A DNA stretch of 64,000 bases from an uncultured Bacteroidota bacterium (GTDB lineage: Bacteria > Bacteroidota > Bacteroidia > Chitinophagales > Chitinophagaceae): the NCBI GenBank assembly GCA_903906365.1, contig CAIVKC010000036.1, forward strand, positions 1-64,000. The letters run 5' to 3'. This document shows positions 1 through 7,961 of this stretch, piece after piece. The notes under the pieces were generated by a model. The model ran no database searches and was not told where the DNA came from. It saw only the letters and a program-made list of their open reading frames with translations. Position 1 is the first letter of the stretch. Every line of letters starts with the position of its first letter. Position numbers and translations under genes: made by a program.

Positions 1-1
1 A

Positions 2-241
2 TACCTGGTGCGCCTGCAATTTGTGGCCGACTCCTCCAGGGCCGCCCTCCGCGCCCGGGAAAGGCATGATTCCACCAATTACCGTAAATACATCAACCCG
101 GCCAGCCGGGCAATGATGCTCGATACCCTCGGCCGCTACAACAATGCCCCCGTTCCCGTTGGAGCCGGCCCCAGTCCGATGATCAAACCCAAAAATATCA
201 ACAGGATTAAGAAAACCGATTCGCTCAAGCAAACCGTATGA
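2..241 (+). CDS. mrdA: C-terminal end of penicillin-binding protein 2 (partial)
   Basis: An open frame enters from the left edge and ends four bases into rodA. About 79 residues are visible and they contain no catalytic motif: a short domain end followed by a basic, Pro/Asn-rich tail. The assignment to the PBP2 transpeptidase rests on position, because mrdA directly precedes rodA in many Bacteroidetes and the stop overlaps the rodA start as ATGA, which implies translational coupling. PBP2 would crosslink peptidoglycan during elongation with RodA as its glycosyltransferase partner. The 5' part lies outside the window, so the identity is an inference from context. Confidence 0.6.
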   Translation, partial: YLVRLQFVADSSRAALRARERHDSTNYRKYINPASRAMMLDTLGRYNNAPVPVGAGPSPMIKPKNINRIKKTDSLKQTV

Positions 242-1581
242 ACCAAAGAAACCCGGCCATATCAAAAGGAGTAGACTGGTCCATTGTATGGATCTGGCTG
301 GTACTGTGCCTGATCGGGGTTACCAGCATCTTTGCTGCCACCTACCGGGACGGGGAAAATGTCCTTCAGGGATTTATTTCCCTGAAAAATGATTACAGCC
401 ACCAGTTGTTTTTTTTGGTACTGGGTGGCATCATCGGCACTTTTATACTGCTGACGGACAGCAAATTTTTTACTGCCACGGCCAACCTGTTCTATGCGTT
501 TGGAATCCTGCTGATGCTGGCGGTATTCCCCTTCCATACCCGGGTCATGGGTACGGAATCCATCATCCGTTTTGGAAATGCCTTCCAGCTGCAGCCGGCG
601 GACCTGTGTAAACTCTTTGTCAACCTGGCCCTGGCCAAATACATATCCCGGGTGGATACGGATTTTTCGAAGACAAGATCCCAGCTCATTGCCACCCTCA
701 TAGCCCTGGGTCCCGCTGTCCTTTCGGTCATGCAGCATGAACTGGGCCTGGCCCTGGTCTACTTTTCCTTTTTCATAGTCATGTTCCGCGAAGGCCTGCC
801 CGCCAATGTACTGATCATCGGCTTTTCCTTTGCCGTACTGGTGGTGGCGACCCTGTTGCTGGATAAAAATATCCTGGCCCTGATCCTCACGGGGGTGGCC
901 CTGCTTGCCGTATACATCATGCGGCGGCAGGTCAAAAGAAACAAGGGCATCCTGTTTTTTATCATTGGCATCTGGTTTACCTGCGTGGGCGTGCAGCGCT
1001 TTGTGGTCCCCTTCATGTTTGATCATGTATTCCAGGCCTACCAGGTCAAAAGGATTTATGATGCCATTGGAAAGGACTATGTACCCAAAGATGAAAAGGC
1101 AGCCCTGGAAATTGAACAAAAAAGCAAGGGTGCCAAAAAGGACGGCAATTACAACGTCAAGCAGTCTAAAATAGCCATCGGCAGCGGGGGGCTGATCGGA
1201 AAGGGCCTGCTCAAAGGAACCCAGACCCGTTACTCCTTTGTACCCGAACAGGCCACCGATTTTATCTTCTGTACCATCGGGGAAGGATTTGGATTTATCG
1301 GCAGCATGGTGCTGCTGGGCATCTATTTTTTGCTGCTCATGCGCATCATCACCCTGGCCGAACGACAGCGAAGCGTCTTCAGCCGTTGTTATGCCTACGG
1401 GGTGGCCAGCGTGTTTTTCTTCCACCTGGCCGTGAACCTGTGCATGACCATCGGACTTGCCCCGGTGGTGGGTATCTCCCTGCCCTTTATCAGCTACGGG
1501 GGCACTTCCCTGCTGACCTTCACCATTATGCTCTTTATCCTGGTCCGCCTGGATGCTGACAGGCAGATGGTGCTTCGTTAG
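238..1581 (+). CDS. rodA: RodA, SEDS-family peptidoglycan glycosyltransferase
   Basis: Inner-membrane SEDS protein (447 aa) that polymerises lipid II during lateral wall synthesis together with PBP2. About ten hydrophobic segments are visible. The family signature lies near residues 330-350, where an Asp in the run FVPEQATDFIF corresponds to the putative catalytic Asp of RodA/FtsW. The C-terminal PFISYGGTS motif is also typical. A hydrophilic, Lys-rich stretch at about residues 278-312 precedes the catalytic loop and makes the protein longer than the roughly 370 aa E. coli RodA, as is usual in Bacteroidetes. The start overlaps the preceding stop by 4 bp. Confidence 0.95.
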   Translation: MNQRNPAISKGVDWSIVWIWLVLCLIGVTSIFAATYRDGENVLQGFISLKNDYSHQLFFLVLGGIIGTFILLTDSKFFTATANLFYAFGILLMLAVFPFHTRVMGTESIIRFGNAFQLQPADLCKLFVNLALAKYISRVDTDFSKTRSQLIATLIALGPAVLSVMQHELGLALVYFSFFIVMFREGLPANVLIIGFSFAVLVVATLLLDKNILALILTGVALLAVYIMRRQVKRNKGILFFIIGIWFTCVGVQRFVVPFMFDHVFQAYQVKRIYDAIGKDYVPKDEKAALEIEQKSKGAKKDGNYNVKQSKIAIGSGGLIGKGLLKGTQTRYSFVPEQATDFIFCTIGEGFGFIGSMVLLGIYFLLLMRIITLAERQRSVFSRCYAYGVASVFFFHLAVNLCMTIGLAPVVGISLPFISYGGTSLLTFTIMLFILVRLDADRQMVLR

Positions 1582-1697
1582 GAAGCGCAGTGCCTGATTG
1601 ATTCCATTCCATTTAAGCCGGAACCAACCGCTCAAGCAGTCCGGTCTCTGAATTCCCCGAAAGGGCTAGAAAAAAAATTCATAGCGTTTACATTATT

Positions 1698-1714
1698 TAT
1701 TGTAATATTGCGAT
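1698..1714. promoter_or_regulatory. Putative ArsR operator upstream of arsR
   Basis: The sequence TATTGTAATATTGCGAT ends two bases before the arsR ATG and is an imperfect palindrome centred on AATATT. Its reverse complement matches a second site at 2065-2081, in front of arsC, at 15 of 17 positions. A repeated palindrome before both genes of an ArsR operon is best read as the repressor's own operator. Its position next to the start codon would block initiation of transcription or translation. Confidence 0.6.
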
Positions 1715-1716
1715 TA

Positions 1717-2046
1717 ATGGGGCTGACCAAAACAGAAATATTTTCCGAACGGCAAAATAAACTGGCCGTTATGATGAAGGCGCTCGCCCACCCGGCACGC
1801 ATAGCCATCATTGAGCGGCTCGTTAAACTCAACGCCTGCGTTTGCGGGGAACTCGTCGATGAGCTCGGACTGGCGCAGCCCACTATATCCCAGCACCTCA
1901 AAGAGCTTAAGAATGCCGGGTTGATCAAAGGCACCATTGAGGGGACGAGCGTTTGCTATTGCATCGACCGGAAGGTCTGGAAGCGCTACGGCAAAGAGAT
2001 GGACCTTTTTTTCACCCCCCTGGAGGAGGAGGGTGGATGCTGTTGA
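1717..2046 (+). CDS. arsR: ArsR-family arsenic-responsive repressor
   Basis: Small winged-helix repressor (109 aa from the ATG at 1717; an in-frame TTG lies three codons upstream but inside the operator). The helix-turn-helix reads LAQPTISQHLKELKNAGLI near residues 50-68, with the ACVCGEL motif just before it; Cys pairs in this ELCVCDL-like position bind As(III) in classic ArsR proteins. The C-terminal GGCC adds two more Cys that could bind metalloid. It is expected to dimerise, bind the paired palindromes at 1698 and 2065, and release on arsenite. It is the first gene of arsR-arsC-arsM. Confidence 0.9.
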   Translation: MGLTKTEIFSERQNKLAVMMKALAHPARIAIIERLVKLNACVCGELVDELGLAQPTISQHLKELKNAGLIKGTIEGTSVCYCIDRKVWKRYGKEMDLFFTPLEEEGGCC

Positions 2047-2064
2047 TTTTTTTTGCCCCTATAT

Positions 2065-2081
2065 ATCGCATTATTGCAATA
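2065..2081. promoter_or_regulatory. Second putative ArsR operator, before arsC
   Basis: ATCGCATTATTGCAATA lies in the 49-bp gap between the arsR stop and the arsC ATG. It is the inverted counterpart of the site at 1698-1714 (15 of 17 bases after reverse complementing). It suggests either an internal ArsR-controlled promoter for arsC-arsM or a two-site arrangement across the repressor gene. Confidence 0.55.
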
Positions 2082-2095
2082 AAACAATTATAGAC

Positions 2096-2554
2096 ATGGC
2101 TGCAACTTCTCCTAAACGGCGTATCCTGTTTGTTTGTATCCATAATTCAGCCCGCAGTCAGATGGCAGAGGCCTTCCTCCGTGCATACGGCGGAGCATGG
2201 TTTGAAGCCGAAAGTGCGGGCCTGGAACCGGGCACCCTGAACCCGACGGTCGTGGAAGCGATGGCCCGGGCGGGCATTGACATCTCCGCAAACCGCACCC
2301 AAAGCGTCCTGGATGTTTACCATAGCGGCAAATCCTTCGATGCGGTCATAACCGTCTGCGACAAGGCCAGCGCAGAACGCTGTCCGGTATTTCCGGGACG
2401 CACCAAAAAAATCGCCTGGTCCTTCAGGGATCCTTCCTCATTTCAGGGAAGCCAATTGGATAAGCTCAATCAAACTACGGTGGTGCGCGAAGAAATCAGG
2501 GAAAAGGTACTCGACTTCATCGGTGAAGCAAAGCAGGATGCCTACTGGAAGTAA
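2096..2554 (+). CDS. arsC: Arsenate reductase, LMW-phosphatase (thioredoxin) type
   Basis: Reduces As(V) to As(III) in the cytoplasm, probably with thioredoxin. The P-loop VCIHNSARSQMAEAF near residues 12-26 gives the CX5R catalytic motif. A second Cys pair, C-DKASAER-C at about residues 83-91, fits the relay cysteines of the thioredoxin-linked ArsC family, and the FRDPSSF motif carries the general-acid Asp. The length (152 aa) is normal for the family. The frame is open upstream, but ATG 2096 is chosen because homology begins there and an operator lies just before it. It sits 35 bp before arsM. Confidence 0.88.
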   Translation: MAATSPKRRILFVCIHNSARSQMAEAFLRAYGGAWFEAESAGLEPGTLNPTVVEAMARAGIDISANRTQSVLDVYHSGKSFDAVITVCDKASAERCPVFPGRTKKIAWSFRDPSSFQGSQLDKLNQTTVVREEIREKVLDFIGEAKQDAYWK

Positions 2555-2589
2555 TCATAGGTTACCTAAACAATAAAAAATAATATACC

Positions 2590-3435
2590 ATGGAAAAGAC
2601 AGCAGAGGATCTAAAGGATATGGTCCGCGAAAAATACAGTGAAATCGCCCTGCAGGACAGGCAAACCAACCAGTCTTCCTGTTGCGGGGCCGGGGGTTGC
2701 TCGCAGGAAGTGTATAATATCATGAGCGATGATTACAGCAGCCTGGATGGCTATAACCCACAGGCAGATCTTGGTCTGGGTTGCGGACTGCCCACCGAGT
2801 TTGCCCGGATCAAAAAGGGCGATGTGGTCATTGACCTGGGCTCGGGGGCAGGCAATGACTGCTTTGTAGCCAGGTCCCAAACCGGGGAAACCGGAAAAGT
2901 GATTGGCATTGATTTTACCCCGGCGATGATCCAGAAGGCCAGGGCAAATGCGGAGAAACTGGGATTTCACAACGTGGAATTCAGGCTGGGCGACCTGGAA
3001 AAGATGCCGGTTACCGAAGGCATAGCCGATGTAATCGTGAGCAATTGCGTACTGAATCTGGTACCCGATAAAAACGCGGTATTCCAGGAAATCTACCGGG
3101 TATTAAAGCCGGGCGGTCATTTCAGTATTTCAGACATTGTGCTGGCTGGTGCTCTGCCCGGTAAAATCCGTGAAGCGGCGGAAATGTACGCAGGCTGCGT
3201 GGCGGGAGCCATCCAAAAACAGGACTATTTGGAACTCATGGAAGCAAACGGATTTAAAAATTATATCCTCCAGAAGGAAAAACAAATCATCATTCCGGAC
3301 GATATATTGGTCAGGTATCTTTCAGCAGCTGAGATCGATGCCTTTAAACAAACCGAGACGGGAATTTTCAGTATAACCGTATGGGCAGAAAAACCGGCAG
3401 CCTCCTGCTGCGCTCCGGGATGCTGTTCCAATTAA
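2590..3435 (+). CDS. arsM: Arsenite S-adenosylmethionine methyltransferase
   Basis: Methylates As(III) using SAM, producing volatile or less retained methylarsenicals. The Rossmann SAM motif is IDLGSGAGND near residue 80. The three conserved arsenic-binding Cys of ArsM enzymes are visible: LGLGCGLP just before the SAM motif, VSNCVLNL in the middle and AGCVAGAI further on. Extra Cys clusters sit at both ends (SSCCGAGGC and SCCAPGCC), as is common in bacterial ArsM. It is the last gene of the ars operon. With no arsB or acr3 nearby, methylation may be the main route of disposal encoded here. Confidence 0.93.
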   Translation: MEKTAEDLKDMVREKYSEIALQDRQTNQSSCCGAGGCSQEVYNIMSDDYSSLDGYNPQADLGLGCGLPTEFARIKKGDVVIDLGSGAGNDCFVARSQTGETGKVIGIDFTPAMIQKARANAEKLGFHNVEFRLGDLEKMPVTEGIADVIVSNCVLNLVPDKNAVFQEIYRVLKPGGHFSISDIVLAGALPGKIREAAEMYAGCVAGAIQKQDYLELMEANGFKNYILQKEKQIIIPDDILVRYLSAAEIDAFKQTETGIFSITVWAEKPAASCCAPGCCSN

Positions 3436-3648
3436 TACCTGCCAGGATCCTGCGGGAATTTGCAGTCATGAATTATGCGGCAGCCTGCCATCCATTGGCC
3501 AGGGGTGCCGGGGAGGCAGGGCCCCTGTCAATACGCTTATATAATAAACAGGGTTATGGCCCTCAATACCTGTCATGCAATAAGGGGATTTTTTTTATGG
3601 GTTTGGTGACTGCTTCATTGAGCCGTGCGGCGTCTTTCAATCAGGCGT

Positions 3649-4848
3649 CTAAGCACCCAGGATGGCTGACAATTCATGGCAGAAAACATCCAACTCATCT
3701 TCGGTATTGTAGTAATGAAGGGAAGCGCGTACTATGCTGTTCAGGTCATGTTTGTACATATAAATGGGTGTTCCCCGGGGAACCCCTAAGGATACATTGA
3801 TCTTTTTTTCCGCCAGCCTGGACTTCAGGCTCGCGCTGGGCAGGGCTGCAGCCGAAAAAGTGACGATGCCACAAAGATCATCCCCCCTGTCATGGACCAG
3901 TATGCCGGGGATGGCTTCCAGTTTGGTTCTCAGCAGACCGGCCAGCCCTTTGATCCGCTCCCAGATCCTGTCCATGCCAATGGCCTGGGCATAGTCTATG
4001 GCTTTGCCAAGGCCCAGGATCAGCGCCCTGTTTTTTTCATAGAGTTCAAACCTCCTGGCATCCTCCCTAACGCGGAAATCATTGTCACTCACCCAGGCGG
4101 TCGAGTGCCCGTCCATGAGCAGCGGACGGATCCGGTCCTGTATCTGTTTGCGCACATAGAGAAAACCGGTTCCGCGGGGAGCCCGCAGGAACTTCCTTCC
4201 GGTGGCCGCCAGCAGGTCACATTGAACCGCCTGAACGTCCAGGGGCATCTGCCCGGTGGTCTGGGTGGCATCCAGCAGGTAAAGGATATCGTGTCTGCGG
4301 GCGATTTCCCCGATGGCACTGATGGGCAGCATACCGCCTGCCGTGGAAGGGATATGGGTTACGGCAATCAGCCTGGTGCGGGGGGTAATGGCGGCCTCGA
4401 GTTTGTCCAGCGGGAAATTTCCCTGTTCATCCTGGGGAATAATCTTAATGGTCACCCCCCTGGTCTTTTTCGCCTGCATCAGTCCGATAAAATTGGAGGC
4501 ATATTCATACTCAGAGGTGATTACTTCATCCCCGGCCTGCAGGTCGATGCCCTGAAAGGCGATGCCCCAGGCCGCACTGGCATTTTCAACCAGGGCCACT
4601 TCATCGCAACCGGCATGGATCAGGTCCCCAACCTGACTATAAATATGTTCCAGCTCCCCGGCATAGCGGCTTTCCGTCTCATACCCACCACAGAGCGCCT
4701 CCTCCCTTAAGTAGCTGATGACCGTTTCCACCACGATATCAGGAGGCAGGGAGGAGCCCGCATTATTGAAATGAATGAGGTCTTTGCTTCCGCTGGTTTC
4801 CGCCCGCAATCGGGTAATTTCCGCTTCACTAAAAGGGCCTGTATGCAT
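3649..4848 (-). CDS. Class-V aminotransferase-fold PLP enzyme (cysteine desulfurase/isopenicillin N epimerase-like)
   Basis: Fold-type I PLP enzyme of 399 aa from the ATG at 4848; the frame is open further upstream but homology starts with the FNNAGSS block about 27 residues into this start. The PLP-phosphate and ring contacts are seen in LLDATQTTGQ (Asp about 193), and the Schiff-base Lys in ATGRKFLRAPRGTGFLY (Lys about 219). The RKFLRAPRGTG form differs from SufS/IscS and is closer to the CsdA-like or epimerase-like branch. No Suf or Isc partner genes are adjacent, so a role in Fe-S assembly is not supported. It is divergent from the metallo-hydrolase at 5106. Confidence 0.8.
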   Translation of the reverse strand: MHTGPFSEAEITRLRAETSGSKDLIHFNNAGSSLPPDIVVETVISYLREEALCGGYETESRYAGELEHIYSQVGDLIHAGCDEVALVENASAAWGIAFQGIDLQAGDEVITSEYEYASNFIGLMQAKKTRGVTIKIIPQDEQGNFPLDKLEAAITPRTRLIAVTHIPSTAGGMLPISAIGEIARRHDILYLLDATQTTGQMPLDVQAVQCDLLAATGRKFLRAPRGTGFLYVRKQIQDRIRPLLMDGHSTAWVSDNDFRVREDARRFELYEKNRALILGLGKAIDYAQAIGMDRIWERIKGLAGLLRTKLEAIPGILVHDRGDDLCGIVTFSAAALPSASLKSRLAEKKINVSLGVPRGTPIYMYKHDLNSIVRASLHYYNTEDELDVFCHELSAILGA

Positions 4849-5105
4849 AAGGGGATGATTGATCGTTATTCTCTGAGGCAAAGAAAAGCCAAAACAAAAT
4901 ATCAATTTCCCTTCCCGCCCATTAATTCTTGGGACCATCCCCTTAACCGGGCTCCCCACGGCCAGGGGCTTACTGCCTAATGAGAGCACCCGTTTTGATA
5001 TTCATATGGTCTAAAGGCAAATCCGCCCAGTGGCAGGGTGATGACAAGGTCCTGAAAGGAGGACAGTTGTTTTATTGGTGTTCCTGGCGGATATTTGCCG
5101 CAGTT

Positions 5106-5846
5106 ATGACCATCATCCCCCTGTCTGAAGGAGCCTTTACCATCGATAAATCAAAGGTTTTTGTGGCTTTTGACAAGCAGGCCGATGACCTGCAACAGCG
5201 TGCCACCGGCAGCCTGCTGGTGGAAGTGCAGCCCTTTGTGGTAATTACCTCCGAAGACGTCATCTTGCTGGATACAGGCCTTGGATTTCAGCAGGATGGC
5301 GACCTGCAATTACACGCCAACCTGAAGCGGGCAGGGGTGGATCCCGGCTCAGTCACCAAGGTACTGATGAGCCATCTCCATAAGGACCATGCCGGCGGCA
5401 TAAGCCGGAGGGACCCGGCCACCGGCAGGCGGACCCTTTCCCTGCCCAACGCCAGCTATTACATACAGCGCAGTGAATTTGAATTTGCCATGCAAAAGGG
5501 ATTTCCCTCCTATATCCCTGAGGAACTGGAATGTATTGGGCTTTCGCCCAGGGTCCGCTGGCTGGAGGGAGACGGCGTAATTGACGGGTACATCAAATAT
5601 GAGGTCACCGGCGCGCACTGTCCTTTTCACCAGGTCTTTTGGATTGTGGACGGGGGGGAGACGGCTTTTTTTGGCGCCGATGTGGCCCCGCAGCTCCAGC
5701 AGATGAAAAGCCGCTTTGTGGCCAAGTATGATGTTGACGGCAGGCTGGCCATGGAGCTGCGCGGAAAATGGTGGCAGCAGGGTCACGATCTCAAATGGAC
5801 CTTCCTGTTTTACCATGATATCAATACCCCGGTGTTCAATCCATAG
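5106..5846 (+). CDS. Metallo-beta-lactamase-fold hydrolase
   Basis: Soluble di-metal hydrolase of 246 aa. The zinc motif HLHKDH lies at about residues 90-95, followed by a distal His (TGAHCPFHQ) and an Asp (FFGADVAPQ) that complete a binuclear site. The start at 5106 is chosen because the conserved N-terminus begins at MTIIPLSEGAF; the frame extends to 4980 but that part lacks family-like sequence. No signal peptide is seen. The substrate cannot be told from sequence: lactonases, glyoxalase-II-like enzymes and RNA-processing members share the motif. It converges with the aldehyde dehydrogenase, with a 16-bp gap. Confidence 0.8.
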   Translation: MTIIPLSEGAFTIDKSKVFVAFDKQADDLQQRATGSLLVEVQPFVVITSEDVILLDTGLGFQQDGDLQLHANLKRAGVDPGSVTKVLMSHLHKDHAGGISRRDPATGRRTLSLPNASYYIQRSEFEFAMQKGFPSYIPEELECIGLSPRVRWLEGDGVIDGYIKYEVTGAHCPFHQVFWIVDGGETAFFGADVAPQLQQMKSRFVAKYDVDGRLAMELRGKWWQQGHDLKWTFLFYHDINTPVFNP

Positions 5847-5862
5847 CCGCTACCCGGGGCCT

Positions 5863-7257
5863 TTACACATATTTGATGACAAATTTCAGCAGCCGCTGCT
5901 TCCATTTGCTATAGGGGGGACTAAATAATTCGGCAGCCCCCAGCGGCAGATCCTGGGTCAGTACCGATTTGGCGTGGGAGAAGGCCTGGAAGCCGAAAAA
6001 ACCGTGGCCTTTGCCCATGCCGCTGGCATGGATCCCGCCAAAAGGCAGGTTGGGATTGATGAAATGCAGCAGTCCCATATTGACCACCACCCCGCCCGAA
6101 CTGGTCTGCTCCATCACCTGACGGATGTTTTTGCGGTTACCCGAATACAGGTACAGGGACAGCGGCTTGGGCCTTGCCTGGACAAAAGCGATGGCTTCCT
6201 GAAGCGATTCAAAACTAAGGAGCGGCAGCAGGGGACCGAAGATCTCGTCCTGCATAATGGCGGCTTCCGGGGGCGGATCCACAATCAGCTGGGGCATCAC
6301 CTGTCCGGAAACCGAATGGCTGGTCAGCGGCAGTCGCTGCACCTGCGGCGGCAGGCCTTCCAGGAATCCCTCCATCTTTTTATGATGGGCCTCGTCGATT
6401 AACCGGCAGACGGCAGGATCCTCCTGCCGGTAAAAAGCGTCCACTTCGGTTTTCAACCTTTCCATGAGTTCATCTTTTACCCGGGTATGCACCAGCAGGT
6501 AGTCCGGGGCTATGCATGTCTGGCCGTAGTTGATCATTTTAGACCAGGCGATGCGCCGGGCCGCCAGTTTCAGGTCGGCTGTGTCATCAATTATGGTAGG
6601 GGATTTACCACCGAGCTCCAGGGTGGCGGGGCTTAAATGCCGGGCGGCTTTTTCAAGGATCTTTTTACCCGTGGCAGCCGAGCCGGTGAAATATATATGG
6701 TCAAAGGGCAGGTCCAGCAGGGCTGAGCCGACCGATCCATCACCGGGAAATACGGCTGCCAAACCGGGGTCAAAGGTATCTGCAATCAGCTCGGAGATAA
6801 CGGCCGTGCAGGCAGGGCTTCGTTCCGAAGGCTTGATCATGGCCGTATTGCCTGCCGCCAGGGCTGCCACCAGCGGGCCCAGTGTCAGGTTAAAAGGATA
6901 GTTCCAGGGGCTGATGATCAGACATACCCCCTTGGGTTCATACCGGTAATAGGAAGCCGAACCCGTCAATGCGGCCGGCGTAGGTACCCGGAAAGGGGAC
7001 ATCCAGTCCCGGAGGTGCTTTTTGACAAAATGAATTTCCTTAAATACGGGAAGCAGTTCGGTCAGGTCTGATTCCGTCTCTGATTTATGAAGGTCCGTCA
7101 TCAGGGCGGCATAGATGGAACCCCGGTATTTTTCCAGGGCTTTTTCCAGCCTGTTGAGCAGGGCTACCCGCTCAGCATAGCTTGTGCTGCGCTGGGCAAG
7201 GGCCTGTTGTTGCTGACGCAAAAAAAAGGGGGTAAAATCTTGTTGGGCTGGTGTCAT
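5863..7257 (-). CDS. Aldehyde dehydrogenase, NAD(P)-dependent
   Basis: Oxidises an aldehyde to the acid with NAD(P)+. The protein is 464 aa from the ATG at 7257, the usual length for the class-3 (ALDH3, fatty/aryl aldehyde) branch. The catalytic Glu lies in LELGGKSP (about residue 214) and the catalytic Cys in NYGQTCIAPDY (about residue 248). The cofactor-binding SPWNYPFNL block and the GSAATGKKI turn are also present. An upstream extension of the frame to 7374 is unlikely to be translated. The substrate is not specified by context. Confidence 0.9.
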   Translation of the reverse strand: MTPAQQDFTPFFLRQQQQALAQRSTSYAERVALLNRLEKALEKYRGSIYAALMTDLHKSETESDLTELLPVFKEIHFVKKHLRDWMSPFRVPTPAALTGSASYYRYEPKGVCLIISPWNYPFNLTLGPLVAALAAGNTAMIKPSERSPACTAVISELIADTFDPGLAAVFPGDGSVGSALLDLPFDHIYFTGSAATGKKILEKAARHLSPATLELGGKSPTIIDDTADLKLAARRIAWSKMINYGQTCIAPDYLLVHTRVKDELMERLKTEVDAFYRQEDPAVCRLIDEAHHKKMEGFLEGLPPQVQRLPLTSHSVSGQVMPQLIVDPPPEAAIMQDEIFGPLLPLLSFESLQEAIAFVQARPKPLSLYLYSGNRKNIRQVMEQTSSGGVVVNMGLLHFINPNLPFGGIHASGMGKGHGFFGFQAFSHAKSVLTQDLPLGAAELFSPPYSKWKQRLLKFVIKYV

Positions 7258-7372
7258 GGGATCAGAAATGGTTTCTGATATAAATCTAAGACAATTTAAG
7301 AAGCTATCCCATAGCTGTCCGCCGGGCCAAACCTGGTGTCCTTTGCAGGCGGCAGGAGCCGAAATCCCCATC

Positions 7373-7404
7373 AAAAAAAAGGCCTGCCCTGAAAAGGGCT
7401 GGCC
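7373..7404 (-). terminator. Intrinsic terminator after the sigma-factor operon
   Basis: Read leftward, GGCCAGCCC and GGGCAGGCC pair with one mismatch across a six-base loop and are followed by eight T residues. It lies 95 bp past the stop of the gene at 7499 and closes the leftward transcript that begins with the ECF sigma gene. Confidence 0.75.
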
Positions 7405-7498
7405 GTTGCTAACCTATGAAAAACACCAATTTCAAATATCGTATAATGGCTGCTGGCAGCTAAAAATAATCGGTAAACCGGGGAAATATCGGGGTCTA

Positions 7499-7930
7499 TT
7501 ATCTTAACAGCGGTCTACGGGGAGCCATGCGCTGCTGTTGCCGGCGCTCCCTGAGTTCTTTTTGAACAAAGGCGCCAAACTCTTTTTCAGAGCGGAAAAA
7601 CAGGTTCACTTTGGACGGGGAGAGTGCCTTGTTGAAATCGCCGCTGTATTTTTTGCGCACGGCCAGTACATTTTCTTCCAGTTTGATTTCATCCTTGTCC
7701 ACCTGGTAGGACTGGCGGGCGGAGCGGATCTCCTTCATGTAACTGTTATAGATAGGCCAGAACCGCTGGGCTTCCTCGGAGGTGAGGTCCAGTTTCTTGG
7801 TGATGTAGGCAATCTTCAGGGCTTCCAGCCTGGAACCATCGCCCGGCTGGGATTCGCCTGCAGGATCCTGCGCCCAGGCCCTAAGGGTCAGGGTGGAGAA
7901 AATACTGCATATGATAAATAAAGTTTTCAT
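7499..7930 (-). CDS. Small exported protein, sigma-operon associated
   Basis: 143 aa with a Sec signal peptide ending at about residue 20 (LTLRAWAQ). The mature part is highly charged and mostly helical, with a LDLTSEEAQRFWPIYN motif at about residues 48-63 and a basic tail (KELRERRQQQR). The LTxEEAxxFWPxYN pattern recurs in Bacteroidetes periplasmic proteins distantly like Spy/CpxP, but I cannot claim chaperone activity. It is the third gene after the ECF sigma factor and repeat-bearing membrane protein, 31 bp after the latter, so it is probably part of that stress regulon. Confidence 0.6.
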   Translation of the reverse strand: MKTLFIICSIFSTLTLRAWAQDPAGESQPGDGSRLEALKIAYITKKLDLTSEEAQRFWPIYNSYMKEIRSARQSYQVDKDEIKLEENVLAVRKKYSGDFNKALSPSKVNLFFRSEKEFGAFVQKELRERRQQQRMAPRRPLLR

Positions 7931-7961
7931 TGCTACTGCTTAAAATCGTGATCAAATCGGA

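Noticed and set aside
262-1635. Long open frame (457 codons) on the minus strand opposite rodA
   Set aside because: Its product is Gln/His/Gly/Asp-rich low-complexity sequence with no family features. It mirrors rodA, whose codon use leaves the opposite frame open.
3436-3648. Gap between arsM and the class-V aminotransferase gene, checked for an RNA gene or efflux gene
   Set aside because: The only open frame (starting inside arsM) has no family likeness, and no tRNA-like fold or clear terminator was seen.
3892-4710. 272-codon plus-strand frame opposite the class-V aminotransferase
   Set aside because: No recognisable motifs; the minus-strand gene has the PLP Lys and conserved blocks.
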